A stretch of 64,000 nt of DNA from Leifsonia sp. EB41 (GTDB lineage Bacteria > Actinomycetota > Actinomycetes > Actinomycetales > Microbacteriaceae), in contig NZ_JBGCCJ010000001.1 of NCBI RefSeq assembly GCF_041262565.1, forward strand, positions 1,116,001 to 1,180,000. Reading direction: 5' to 3'. Below the pieces are notes generated by a model, which made no database searches, was not told the origin of the DNA, and saw nothing but the letters and a program-made list of their open reading frames with translations. Positions 1 to 9,509 of the stretch are shown here, one piece after another (the first letter of the stretch is position 1; each line of letters begins with the position of its first letter). Position numbers and translations under genes: made by a program.

Positions 1-131
1 GACGCCGCGAACGGAGCCGACGAGGCGAAGGGATCGGATGCCGCGAAGGACGCGCCCTCGACGGGAGCCGGCACGGACGGCTGGGCGCCCTCCGGAGCAG
101 GCTGGACTCGGTCGTCGGTCGCGTCGGTCAC
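1..131 (-). CDS. N-terminus of an unidentified protein (runs off window)
   Basis: A GTG start at 131 is preceded by the purine-rich ribosome site GAAGGGGGAA. The 43 visible residues are rich in Ala, Pro, Ser and Asp, starting VTDATDDRVQPAPEGAQ. This composition is typical of the disordered cytoplasmic head of actinobacterial membrane or secreted proteins, but no domain is visible and the function cannot be assigned. It is co-directional with the SDR gene 107 bp upstream. The evidence is the start codon, the ribosome site and GC-rich third codon positions. Confidence 0.5.
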   Translation of the reverse strand, partial: MTDATDDRVQPAPEGAQPSVPAPVEGASFAASDPFASSAPFAA

Positions 132-238
132 GCTGGTTCCCCCTTCGCGCGCCACCGTGGCGCGCGCTGGACAGCCTGGCACAGCGGTCCCGCGGAAATC
201 GATCGCGCGGCGGCCCCCAGTTCGGGGTGCGGCGCCCG

Positions 239-1021
239 TCACATCGTCGGCCGCATCCCCCCGTCGATCACTACGTCCGACCCGGTCAGGTTGCCGAGGA
301 CCGGGCTCGCGAGCATCGCCACCAGGGCGCCGACCTCCTCCGGCGTCGTGAATCGGCCGGTGACCATCGCCTGCTCTGCGCCGTGCCGCACCTCCTCCGG
401 GGTGCCGCCGCCGGCCGCTGACACCGTCTGGGCGACGCCGCCCGCGCCCAGCCAGAGTGCGGTGGCGACCGGACCCGGACTGACCGAGTTCACGCGGATC
501 CCGCGCGGCCCGAGCTCCTTCGAGAGCGACTTCGTGAAGCTCAGCAGCGCCGCCTTGGCCGCGCTGTAGTCCATCACCAGCGGGTCGGCGAGGATCGCGT
601 TCTCGCTGACCACGTTGACGATCGCCCCGCCGTCGGGGATCAGATCGAGCAGCGCGCGGGTGACGCGCACCGCGGCGAGCGCGTTCAGCTCGTAGGTGCG
701 CAGCCAGTCGTCGTCCGTGATGGAGGCGAAACCGCCGGGACGCGGCGGCGCGGAGCCGACGTTGTTGACCAGGACGTCGACCCGACCGCCGTCGCCGGCC
801 AGCTCGTCGCGGAACCGCGCGATCCCGTCCGGGTCGGAGAGGTCGGCGGGGTGGAAGCGGAAGCCTGCGGAGGCCTCCAGCGCCCGCGACTCGTCGGTCG
901 GGGTGCGCGCGACGCCGATCACGGTGGCGCCCTCGTCGAGGAGGGCGCGGGCGGCGGCCAGGCCGATGCCGCGGCTGGCGCCGGTGACGACGGCGAGGGT
1001 GTCGGTCAGTCGGAGGTCCAC
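239..1021 (-). CDS. SDR-family NAD(P)-dependent oxidoreductase
   Basis: This 260-aa classical short-chain dehydrogenase has the cofactor motif TGASRGIG near residues 13-20, NNVGSA in the NAG position, and the catalytic Tyr/Lys in DYSAAKAAL near residue 152, preceded by the catalytic Ser of the VNVVSENA strand. Length and the C-terminal GSDVVIDGG motif fit the FabG-like group. It starts with GTG and lies 53 bp downstream of an FAD monooxygenase on the same strand, so the two may be cotranscribed and act on related aromatic or alcohol substrates. The substrate cannot be read from sequence. Confidence 0.9.
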   Translation of the reverse strand: MDLRLTDTLAVVTGASRGIGLAAARALLDEGATVIGVARTPTDESRALEASAGFRFHPADLSDPDGIARFRDELAGDGGRVDVLVNNVGSAPPRPGGFASITDDDWLRTYELNALAAVRVTRALLDLIPDGGAIVNVVSENAILADPLVMDYSAAKAALLSFTKSLSKELGPRGIRVNSVSPGPVATALWLGAGGVAQTVSAAGGGTPEEVRHGAEQAMVTGRFTTPEEVGALVAMLASPVLGNLTGSDVVIDGGMRPTM

Positions 1022-1073
1022 GCGCGAAACCTAATGCCTCCGCGCCGTTGACGTCCAGGGCCGATCGCGGCCG

Positions 1074-2531
<1,458 letters not shown>

Positions 2532-2670
2532 CTACTGTCCGGCCGCGGCGCGGCTCAGGGCGTGCAGCTCACCCTCGACAAACCCTCACGTTCTACTCCC
2601 CTCGCCGGGCCGCCCGGCGTTACCCTGGCCCGCGAAGGCCCCGGCCAGAAGGGGCCGGGGAGGGCCAGCG

Positions 2671-4608
2671 ATGGCCAGCAGAAGAATTCTCGCCGCATTC
2701 GGGGTGTCCGCGGCCGTCGCCCTCGTCGCGTTCGGAGCACCGCAGAGCGTCGAGGGGATCGTGCCGGGACAGCCCAGCATCCAGTTCACGGCGGCGGGCG
2801 ACTACACCTCGAGCGCGAACGCCCAGTCCGTGCTCTCCGGGATCAAGTCTCTCAATCCCGACCTGCACCTCGCCGTCGGGGACCTGTCCTATGCGGCCGT
2901 CGGGCAGGAGCAGGCGTGGTGCGATTTCGTCACCCAGACCGTCGGAGCCGGGTTCCCGTTCGAGCTGGTGTCCGGCAACCACGAGAGCAGCGGGCAGAAC
3001 GGGAACATCAACGACTTCTCCGCCTGCCTGCCCAACCAGCTCCCCGGCGCGGTCGGGACCTACGGGCGGCAGTACTACGTCGACGTGCCCCAGGGCTCGC
3101 CGCTGATCCGGTTCGTCATGATCTCGCCCGGACTGCCGTTCTCCGACGGCACCTGGACCTACGCCGCCGGGACGGACCACTACAACTGGACCTCCGCCGC
3201 GATCGACGGCGCCCGCGCAGCCGGCATCCCCTGGGTGGTCGTCGGCATGCACAAGCCGTGCCTCTCGATGGGCCAGTACACCTGCGAGGCGGGCCCCGAC
3301 ATCATGAACCTGCTGGTCTCCAAGCGGGTCGACCTCGTGCTGACCGGGCACGAGCACCTCTACCAGCGCACCAAGCAGCTCGCGACGGGAGCCACCTGTC
3401 CGACGATCACCCCCGGCACGTACACCCCGGCGTGTGTGGCCAACCCGGGCAACACGCTCGTCAAGGGCGCGGGAACGGTCTTCGCCACGGTCGGGACCGG
3501 CGGCAACAACAATTACGACATCAATCCCGCGGACACCGAGGCGGGCTACTTCGCCTCCACCTACGGCAACTCGGCGGCGCCGCTCTACGGGCTGATGGAC
3601 GTCACGGCGACCGCGACCCAGCTCAACGCCTCGTACGTGCGCACGGCGGGCGCGAACTTCAGCGACCAGTTCACGATCGGACCGCCGACCGGGGGCGGCA
3701 ATCAGCCTCCCAACGCGGTCATCTCCTCGTCGTGCACCAACCTCACGTGCGCGTTCGACGGGACCGGCTCGAATGACCCGGACGGGATGGTGACCTCGTT
3801 CGCGTGGGACTTCGGCGACGGAACCACCGGCACCGGCAGCACACCGAGCCACACCTATGCGGCGGCGGGCACCTACCCGGTGCGGCTGACGGTGACGGAT
3901 GACGGCGGCGCGACGGGGACGGCGACGACCTCGGTCACGGCGACCGCTCCGCCACCTCCCCCGAACGTGCTGGCTGCCGACTCGTTCACCCGCACGGTGT
4001 CCGGAGGCTGGGGCACGGCTCCGACCGGCGGCGCCTGGGCGGCATCGGGGCCGCTGTACTCGGTCAACGGCAGCGCGGGCCTGATCCAGCTCGCCGCCGG
4101 CTCCGGCGGGACGACCCGGCTGCCCGGCGTCTCGTCGTCCGCGACGGACCTCCGCCTGTCGGTCGCGCTGGACAAGGTCCCGTCGTCCGGCAACGTCTAC
4201 CTGACCATCCAGGGCAGGCGGATCGCCACGGCCGGCGGCTACACGTCGAAGGTGATCGTCTCCTCCGCGGGCAAGGTCACCATCCAGATCACGCGGGTCG
4301 ACCAGAACGGCGGGAACGAGGTCGTCGTGCAGTCCTCGGTCGCCGTGGCGGGCCTCACCTACGCGGCAGGGCAGAAGCTCGACATCCGCCTGCAGGTGGT
4401 CGGGACCAACCCGACGCTCGTGCAGACGAAGGCCTGGCTCGACGGCACGACGGAGCCCACGGCCTGGCAGCGCTCGGTGACCGACACGACGGCGGCGCTC
4501 CAGGCGGCCGGCGGGCTGGCGGTCACCGGGTATCTTTCCGGCGGGGTCGCCAACTCGCCGGTGACCATGTCGGTGGACGATCTGAACGCCGTGACGCCGA
4601 CGCCGTGA
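2671..4608 (+). CDS. Secreted metallophosphoesterase with PKD domain
   Basis: ATG at 2671 was chosen because it gives a signal peptide (MASRRILAAFGVSAAVALVAF); upstream in-frame codons do not. The 645-aa product carries calcineurin-type metal-binding motifs in order: GDYT (about 42), GDLSY (about 70), GNHES (about 102), MHKPC and GHEHLYQR (about 226). A PKD domain follows (about 345-430, with WDFGDGT and HTYAAAGTY), then a Pro linker and a C-terminal beta-rich LamG-like region. It is probably an extracellular phosphatase or nucleotidase, with PKD and C-terminal domains for binding polymers or the surface. It stands alone, divergent from the monooxygenase. Confidence 0.88.
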   Translation: MASRRILAAFGVSAAVALVAFGAPQSVEGIVPGQPSIQFTAAGDYTSSANAQSVLSGIKSLNPDLHLAVGDLSYAAVGQEQAWCDFVTQTVGAGFPFELVSGNHESSGQNGNINDFSACLPNQLPGAVGTYGRQYYVDVPQGSPLIRFVMISPGLPFSDGTWTYAAGTDHYNWTSAAIDGARAAGIPWVVVGMHKPCLSMGQYTCEAGPDIMNLLVSKRVDLVLTGHEHLYQRTKQLATGATCPTITPGTYTPACVANPGNTLVKGAGTVFATVGTGGNNNYDINPADTEAGYFASTYGNSAAPLYGLMDVTATATQLNASYVRTAGANFSDQFTIGPPTGGGNQPPNAVISSSCTNLTCAFDGTGSNDPDGMVTSFAWDFGDGTTGTGSTPSHTYAAAGTYPVRLTVTDDGGATGTATTSVTATAPPPPPNVLAADSFTRTVSGGWGTAPTGGAWAASGPLYSVNGSAGLIQLAAGSGGTTRLPGVSSSATDLRLSVALDKVPSSGNVYLTIQGRRIATAGGYTSKVIVSSAGKVTIQITRVDQNGGNEVVVQSSVAVAGLTYAAGQKLDIRLQVVGTNPTLVQTKAWLDGTTEPTAWQRSVTDTTAALQAAGGLAVTGYLSGGVANSPVTMSVDDLNAVTPTP

Positions 4609-4630
4609 CGAAGGCCGCCCGGCCGCGAGC

Positions 4631-4660
4631 GTGGCCGCCGATCGGTTGATCGGCGGCCAC
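4631..4660. terminator. Perfect 13-bp hairpin between convergent genes
   Basis: Two 13-bp arms (GTGGCCGCCGATC and its complement) enclose a GGTT loop. The hairpin lies between the stop of the metallophosphoesterase (4608) and the stop of the patatin gene (4683). There is no U tract, as is common in actinobacteria, and the symmetry would serve both strands. Confidence 0.75.
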
Positions 4661-4682
4661 GGGTGCGCCCCTGCCGGTGACC

Positions 4683-5651
4683 TCAGGCCGCTGCGTCGCC
4701 CCAGAACCCGCCGAGCCCCGCGGCGGCGGCCCTCCCCTGGTCGTAGCCCGCCTGTGCGGACGCCGGCCTGCGCGAGAGGTCCATCATGCTGTCGCCGAAG
4801 GCGTCGAGCGACGCCTGGTCGGGCATGATCGTCTCGACCAGGCTGCCGCCGGCGCGGAGCTCCTCGACCTGCACCGCGAGCTGCGAGCCCCACTCCAGCG
4901 GATGCCGGGTGCGGCCGCCGAACGGCGACAGCACGAGCACGCGCGCATAGCCGGCCGCCAGGTCGGCGTTCTCATTGCGCCGGTAGCCGCCGTCGATGTA
5001 CTGCTCGCCGCCGAGGGCGTAGGCGAAGCCGCTGGAGCAGCTCGCTGCGACGGCGTCCGCGAGTGCGACGCCGCTGTCCCGGTCGAAGGTCACGCCCTCG
5101 CCGGTGCGGGCGTCGACCGCGGTGATGACGACGTTCTGCTCCGGCCAGTCGTGGCTCGGCAGCCGGGAGGCGACGGTCGCGCGCCACTGCGACTGACGCT
5201 CGGGGGCGGCGCCGTCGGCGAGCCCGATCGCCCAGGCGCCCATCCGGCGGCGCATGTCGGCGGCGTCGGAGGACTCGGCGATGATGCGGCCGGTGACCTC
5301 CATCTGGCTGGAGACGGAGCCGGCGACTCCGCGCGCGACGCCCTCCCCGCCGGGTCGGCCTCCACCGGGTCGGCCTTCCCTGGGTCGGCCTCCTTCCGGG
5401 GCACTCGCGCCGGGGCGCGGCGAGGTCGGAGCGGCGAGGATGGCGGCGAACAGCTCGCCGGGCGGCGCGCTCGTGATCTGGGCGGCGGCGGTCGATCCGG
5501 CCGACGTGCCGACGATGAGGTCGGCGCGGGTGACGTCCACCCCGCCGTCGAGGAGGCCGGCGACCACGCCGACCTCCCAGGCGTTGCCGGAGGACCCGCC
5601 GCCGTGGAGGACGAGCGCGCGGGAAGAAGCAGAAGAAGTGTGTGCGTTCAT
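4683..5651 (-). CDS. Patatin-like phospholipase
   Basis: This 322-aa protein has the patatin fold motifs: oxyanion loop GGGSSG (residues 17-22), nucleophile elbow GTSAG with Ser50, and the dyad Asp in YIDGGYRR near residue 219. The likely reaction is acyl-ester (lipid) hydrolysis in the cytoplasm, since no signal peptide is visible. The start at 5651 (MNAHTSSASSR) has AAAGG upstream; an in-frame ATG at 5720 lacks a comparable site. Between Ser50 and the Asp is a Gly/Pro/Arg-rich insert encoded by a 15-bp tandem repeat. It is transcribed away from the LacI-type regulator across a region with five operator-like sites. Confidence 0.85.
   Translation of the reverse strand: MNAHTSSASSRALVLHGGGSSGNAWEVGVVAGLLDGGVDVTRADLIVGTSAGSTAAAQITSAPPGELFAAILAAPTSPRPGASAPEGGRPREGRPGGGRPGGEGVARGVAGSVSSQMEVTGRIIAESSDAADMRRRMGAWAIGLADGAAPERQSQWRATVASRLPSHDWPEQNVVITAVDARTGEGVTFDRDSGVALADAVAASCSSGFAYALGGEQYIDGGYRRNENADLAAGYARVLVLSPFGGRTRHPLEWGSQLAVQVEELRAGGSLVETIMPDQASLDAFGDSMMDLSRRPASAQAGYDQGRAAAAGLGGFWGDAAA
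5350..5394. repeat. Three 15-bp tandem repeats inside the patatin gene
   Basis: Three units close to CCGGGTCGGCCTCCA lie in frame and encode three xxGRP pentapeptides in the patatin-like protein, around residues 86-101. Unit changes would lengthen or shorten a Gly/Pro/Arg-rich loop without a frameshift. Confidence 0.7.
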
Positions 5652-5695
5652 GGGAGTGCCTTTCGCGAAGATGCCTTCGGGCGCTCCAGCGACGG

Positions 5696-5755
5696 CTACC
5701 GGCGTCGCGCGATCGTGCACTGCAGGGGAGCACCCATTGCGGATACTGCGTTCAT
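5696..5755 (-). CDS. Candidate 19-aa leader peptide upstream of patatin gene
   Basis: The ATG at 5755 is preceded by AGGAGGTGAG, a near-perfect Shine-Dalgarno sequence and much stronger than that of the patatin gene itself. The frame encodes MNAVSAMGAPLQCTIARRR and stops at 5696, 45 bp before the patatin start. A strong ribosome site on so short a frame suggests an upstream ORF that influences translation or transcription of the downstream gene. Nothing else identifies it, so it is a hypothesis. Confidence 0.4.
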   Translation of the reverse strand: MNAVSAMGAPLQCTIARRR

Positions 5756-5864
5756 GGGTCTCACCTCCTGCGTTCGGATCACGATCGGGAGAACGTTAGC
5801 ACGACCGCTGCCAGCGGTGTCCGAAAATTCTTCTTGCGTTTTCGTGAGTCTTCGTTTTATGGTG

Positions 5865-6007
5865 TGCTTTATCGATTGAGCATCCGTTCGGTTCAGCGAA
5901 TCGCGTGATGCTCAATCGATAAAGCGATCACGAACACACAGTCAGATCATGCTTCATCGTTCAACCGACTGCTTTATCGTTTGAACACCTGCTTCATCGT
6001 TTGAGCA
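5865..6007. promoter_or_regulatory. Five copies of an 18-bp LacI-type operator
   Basis: The pattern TGCTTNATCGNTTGAGCA occurs at 5865-5882 (TGCTTTATCGATTGAGCA), 5909-5926 (reverse orientation), 5950-5967 (degenerate right half), 5970-5987 and 5990-6007. The first is a near-palindrome around a central CG, as expected for LacI-family operators. The last three are direct repeats with an exact 20-bp period. The cluster lies between the divergent patatin and lacI-type genes and ends 40 bp before the regulator start. Confidence 0.75.
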
Positions 6008-6047
6008 CCCGGCTCCGACGAGACCAGCGAACGACACGGAGGCACCG

Positions 6048-7097
6048 ATGCCGAAGACCCGGGACGCACGTTCGGCCGTCACCCTGAAGGACGTCGCCGA
6101 GCGCGTCGGCATCACGTCCTCCGCCGCCTCGATGGCGCTCGCCGACCACGCCCGGATCAGCTCCAAGACCAAGGCCGCCGTGCGGCAGGCGGCGCAGGAG
6201 CTCGGCTACGTCCCCAGCTCGGCCGGTCGGGCGCTCCGCAACCAGCGGGCGGGCGCCGTCGCGCTCATCGTGCCGAACACCTCCCAGCACGTCTTCGGGC
6301 ACAGCTACTTCATGCACGTACTCACCGGGGTGTCCGACGCCGCGAACGCTCACGACAGCCAGGTGATCGTCTCCACCAACTCCGACGCCGAGAACGGCGT
6401 CGCCGCCTACGAGCGCGTGGTGCGCTCCCGCAGCGCCGACGGCGCGATCGTCACCAGCTCAGCGGTGGACGACTTCCACGTCGAGGAGCTCGTCGCCTCC
6501 GGTCTCCCCGTCGTGCTGATCGGCAACTTCCCGTACCTCCCCGGCTCGGTCAGCATCGGCATCGACGACGTCGCCGCGACGCGCACGCTGACCGAGCACC
6601 TGATCGACGTGCACGGCCGCCGCCGGCTCGTGCACGTGACCGGCCCGCTCGACCACCAGACCGGCCTCGACCGGCGGGAGGGCTTCCTCGCCGCTGTGCG
6701 CTCGCGCCGCCTCGAAGACGACGCGCAGATCGTGCGCGGCGAGTTCAACGAGGAGTCCGGCGCCGCCGCGGTCGTCGCGGCGCTGGCCGACGACCGGGAG
6801 GTCGACGGCATCGTGTTCGCGAACGACGACATGGCGTTCGGCGGCCTCCAGGAGCTCAAGCGAGCGGGACTCCGCGTTCCGGAGGACATCTCGATCGTCG
6901 GCTTCGACGACTTCGGGCTCGCCCGCGTCACCACTCCCGGCATCACGACCATCGCCGTGCCCGCCGAGGAGATGGCCCGCCGCGCCACCGAACGGCTCTT
7001 CGACCTCGTGGAGGGCCGGTTCGACGGGCCCGCGCACGAGGAGCTCGGCGTGACCTTCGTGCCGCGTCGCTCGTGCGGCTGCCCGGATGCGACGTGA
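6048..7097 (+). CDS. LacI-family transcriptional regulator
   Basis: This 349-aa protein has an N-terminal helix-turn-helix (VTLKDVAERVGITSSAASMA, residues 11-30), a hinge helix (GYVPSSAGRALR), and a periplasmic-binding-protein-like sensor domain ending VGFDDFGLARVTTPGITTI. It should bind palindromes with a central CG, like the five sites directly upstream, and respond to a sugar. It precedes a carbohydrate ABC-transporter operon and is probably that operon's local regulator. The effector is unknown; the GH1 and GH43 genes suggest a plant-derived oligosaccharide. Confidence 0.93.
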   Translation: MPKTRDARSAVTLKDVAERVGITSSAASMALADHARISSKTKAAVRQAAQELGYVPSSAGRALRNQRAGAVALIVPNTSQHVFGHSYFMHVLTGVSDAANAHDSQVIVSTNSDAENGVAAYERVVRSRSADGAIVTSSAVDDFHVEELVASGLPVVLIGNFPYLPGSVSIGIDDVAATRTLTEHLIDVHGRRRLVHVTGPLDHQTGLDRREGFLAAVRSRRLEDDAQIVRGEFNEESGAAAVVAALADDREVDGIVFANDDMAFGGLQELKRAGLRVPEDISIVGFDDFGLARVTTPGITTIAVPAEEMARRATERLFDLVEGRFDGPAHEELGVTFVPRRSCGCPDAT

Positions 7098-7109
7098 ACG
7101 ACGCGACGT

Positions 7110-7240
7110 GAACGTCGCCACCTGACCCGCTGCCCTCCCCCTGACCCATCCCGATACCGTTCCACCCGCTTCACCCGCCCACCGCACCATCCCCTCTCCA
7201 CCCACCCACAGCACCGCCCCCTCCCCCTCATCTGCACTGC
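7110..7240 (+). promoter_or_regulatory. C-rich, G-poor tract, possible Rho-utilisation region
   Basis: Between the LacI-type gene and the binding-protein gene, about 130 bases of the plus strand are overwhelmingly C, T and A with very few G. Such unstructured C-rich RNA is the classical signature of Rho loading. It could end regulator transcripts before the transporter operon or serve as a 5' leader. The transporter ribosome site AAAGGAG lies at its downstream edge. No operator copy is seen here. Confidence 0.4.
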
Positions 7241-7257
7241 TCAAAGGAGAACACTCG

Positions 7258-8523
7258 ATGAAAATCCGCAGATCCCTCGTCGTCGTAGCCGGTGTGGCCG
7301 CGTCGATGCTGGCGCTCACCGCCTGCTCTGGCACCTCCGGAACGTCCGGCGGCAAGGTCGACCTCACCGTCTGGACCGGGTTCACCGGCGGCGACCGTCC
7401 CGGCTACGACACCATCGTCAAGGACTTCAACGCCTCGCACCCGAACATCCACGTCACCATGAACGTGCAGCCCTGGGACACCATCGCCCAGAAGCTGCCG
7501 TCCGCGTGGCTGACCGGCCAGGGCCCCGACATCGCGGCGCCCTCCAGCGACCCGAACGCCATCGCCCAGTACGTGAAGACCAACTCGGTGCTCGCCATCA
7601 CGAACACCGGCTCGGGCGACACGAAGATCAACACCGACAAGCTCGCGCCCGGCACCGTGAAGGAGTTCACCTACGACGGCAAGCTCTACGCCGTCCCCGC
7701 GAACTTCGCGACGCTCAGCCTGTACTACAACAAGAAGGCGTTCGCCGCGGCCGGGATCGCCGCTGCCCCGACCACCGTCGCCGAGCTCCAGGCCGACGCC
7801 AAGAAGCTGACGATCAACGGCGGCCAGACGCAGTACGGCCTGTCCCTCGCGGACAACCAGACCATCCAGATGTGGCCGATCCTGCAGTGGCTGGAGGGCG
7901 GCGACATCGTCGACGCGAAGGGCTGCAGCGTCGTGCAGACCAGCGCGGGCCAGAAGAGCCTGTCGACCTGGAGCGATCTGGTCGTCCAGGACAAGATCTC
8001 CCCCGTCGGGCAGACCGGCGCCCAGGCGGACTCGCTGTTCTCCGCCGGCAAGGCCGCGATGGAGATCAACGGTCCGTGGGCCGCCCCCGGCTACAAGTCG
8101 GCGGGCATCGACCTCGGCATCGCGAAGATCCCGGTCGGGGTCGACGGCTCGAGCGTGACGCTCGGCGCCACCGCCCCGCTCGCGATCTCGGCCAAGTCGA
8201 AGCACCCGCAGGAGGCGCAGGAGTTCCTCGCCTACTGGACGAGCAAGACCGAGCAGCAGAAGTTCTCGCTGCAGACCGGCTTCCCGCCGCTGCGCACCGA
8301 CCTGGCCGACGACGCCAAGCTGAAGGCCGACCCGACCGTGTCGATCTTCACCTCGCAGGTCCCGGACTCGCGGCTCTACCTGCCGCACGTCACCAACGCG
8401 ACCCAGGTCGACGCCAACGCGTACGTGCCGCTGATCGGGCAGATCACCCGCGGGACCTCCGTCGGCTCCGCCACCGCCGACGCCGCCAAGACGATCGACA
8501 GCCTGACCGGGTGCAGCAAGTAG
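7258..8523 (+). CDS. Carbohydrate ABC transporter substrate-binding lipoprotein
   Basis: This 421-aa protein has a lipoprotein signal peptide with lipobox LTAC and Cys23 as the lipidation site, followed by an SBP family 1 (MalE/UgpB-like) fold: TVWTGFTGGDRP at the start and later YYNKKAF and AMEINGPWA. It should capture an oligosaccharide outside the membrane and pass it to the two permeases that follow. The ribosome site AAAGGAG is well placed. No ATPase gene is in the operon, so a shared MsiK-type ATPase is the likely partner (inference from family practice). Confidence 0.93.
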   Translation: MKIRRSLVVVAGVAASMLALTACSGTSGTSGGKVDLTVWTGFTGGDRPGYDTIVKDFNASHPNIHVTMNVQPWDTIAQKLPSAWLTGQGPDIAAPSSDPNAIAQYVKTNSVLAITNTGSGDTKINTDKLAPGTVKEFTYDGKLYAVPANFATLSLYYNKKAFAAAGIAAAPTTVAELQADAKKLTINGGQTQYGLSLADNQTIQMWPILQWLEGGDIVDAKGCSVVQTSAGQKSLSTWSDLVVQDKISPVGQTGAQADSLFSAGKAAMEINGPWAAPGYKSAGIDLGIAKIPVGVDGSSVTLGATAPLAISAKSKHPQEAQEFLAYWTSKTEQQKFSLQTGFPPLRTDLADDAKLKADPTVSIFTSQVPDSRLYLPHVTNATQVDANAYVPLIGQITRGTSVGSATADAAKTIDSLTGCSK

Positions 8524-9509
8524 TGAGCACCCACACCACCGAGCCCGCCCTGTCCCGCCCCGCGCGGGACGGGGCGGGTCCCCTCCCCCGCACCGAGGCA
8601 CCGGTGCGGCGGGGCCCGCGCGGCGACGCGAGCCCGCGCCGCCGCCGGCGCCGGTTCCAGCCGGCCTGGCTGTTCATGGCGCCGAGCCTGATCATCCTGG
8701 GCGTCTTCGTCCTGTTCCCGATCCTGCAGACGCTGTACTACAGCTTCTTCGACTGGACGATCGGGGCGTCCACCCAGACGTTCCTCGGGTTCGGCAACTA
8801 CATCAAGCTCTTCCAGGACCCGCAGTTCTGGAACGCCCTCGGCGTCACCCTGGTCTTCTCCGCGTTCGCCGTGGTCCTCCAGGTCACCCTCGGCTTCGGC
8901 TCCGCGCTGCTTCTGCTGAAGGAGAACCTGATCACCCGGGTCGTCCGGTCGGTGTTCTTCTTTCCGACGATCGTGTCGTTCGTCACCATCGGCCTGGTCT
9001 GGAAGTTCCTGCTCGACCCGAGCATCGGCCTCGTCGGCGGCCTCACGCAGCTCCTCGGACTCCAGCCGGTCGCCTGGCTGACGTCGACCTCCCTCGCGCT
9101 GCCGAGCGTCATCTTCGTGGCCGTCTGGCGCAGCGTCGGCTTCGCCATGATCCTGTTCGTCGCCGCGCTGAAGGCCGTGCCGGCCGAGCGGTACGAGGCC
9201 GCCCGCCTCGACGGCGCGAACAACCGGCAGCTCACCCTCTTCATCACCATCCCGAGCGTGCGGCCGACCCTGCTGTTCGCGACGATGATCCTCACCATCC
9301 AGTCGCTGCAGGTGTTCGACCTGGTCTACGTGATGACCGACGGCGGCCCGGTGTTCCGCACGGACAGCCTGGTGAACCTCATCTACCGGGACGGCTTCGT
9401 GAATTACCAGACCGGCTACGCGTCGGCGATCTCGTGGGTCCTTTTCGCCCTCATCATGCTCCTCTCGCTCCTCCAGCTCAGATTGTTCAGGTACAACGAT
9501 GTCGACTGA
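8523..9509 (+). CDS. Carbohydrate ABC transporter permease (MalF-like)
   Basis: The GTG start at 8523 overlaps the preceding TAG by one base. The 328-aa product has a basic, Arg/Pro-rich cytoplasmic head of about 45 residues, then six predicted membrane segments. The EAA loop that contacts the ATPase reads EAARLDGANNRQ near residue 225. This is the MalF/UgpA-like first permease of a CUT1 sugar importer. It overlaps the second permease gene by 11 bp, so the two are translationally coupled. Confidence 0.92.
   Translation: MSTHTTEPALSRPARDGAGPLPRTEAPVRRGPRGDASPRRRRRRFQPAWLFMAPSLIILGVFVLFPILQTLYYSFFDWTIGASTQTFLGFGNYIKLFQDPQFWNALGVTLVFSAFAVVLQVTLGFGSALLLLKENLITRVVRSVFFFPTIVSFVTIGLVWKFLLDPSIGLVGGLTQLLGLQPVAWLTSTSLALPSVIFVAVWRSVGFAMILFVAALKAVPAERYEAARLDGANNRQLTLFITIPSVRPTLLFATMILTIQSLQVFDLVYVMTDGGPVFRTDSLVNLIYRDGFVNYQTGYASAISWVLFALIMLLSLLQLRLFRYNDVD

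Noticed and set aside
2620-4893. 757-aa minus-strand open frame
   Set aside because: Antisense to the metallophosphoesterase, which has full motifs and a signal peptide.
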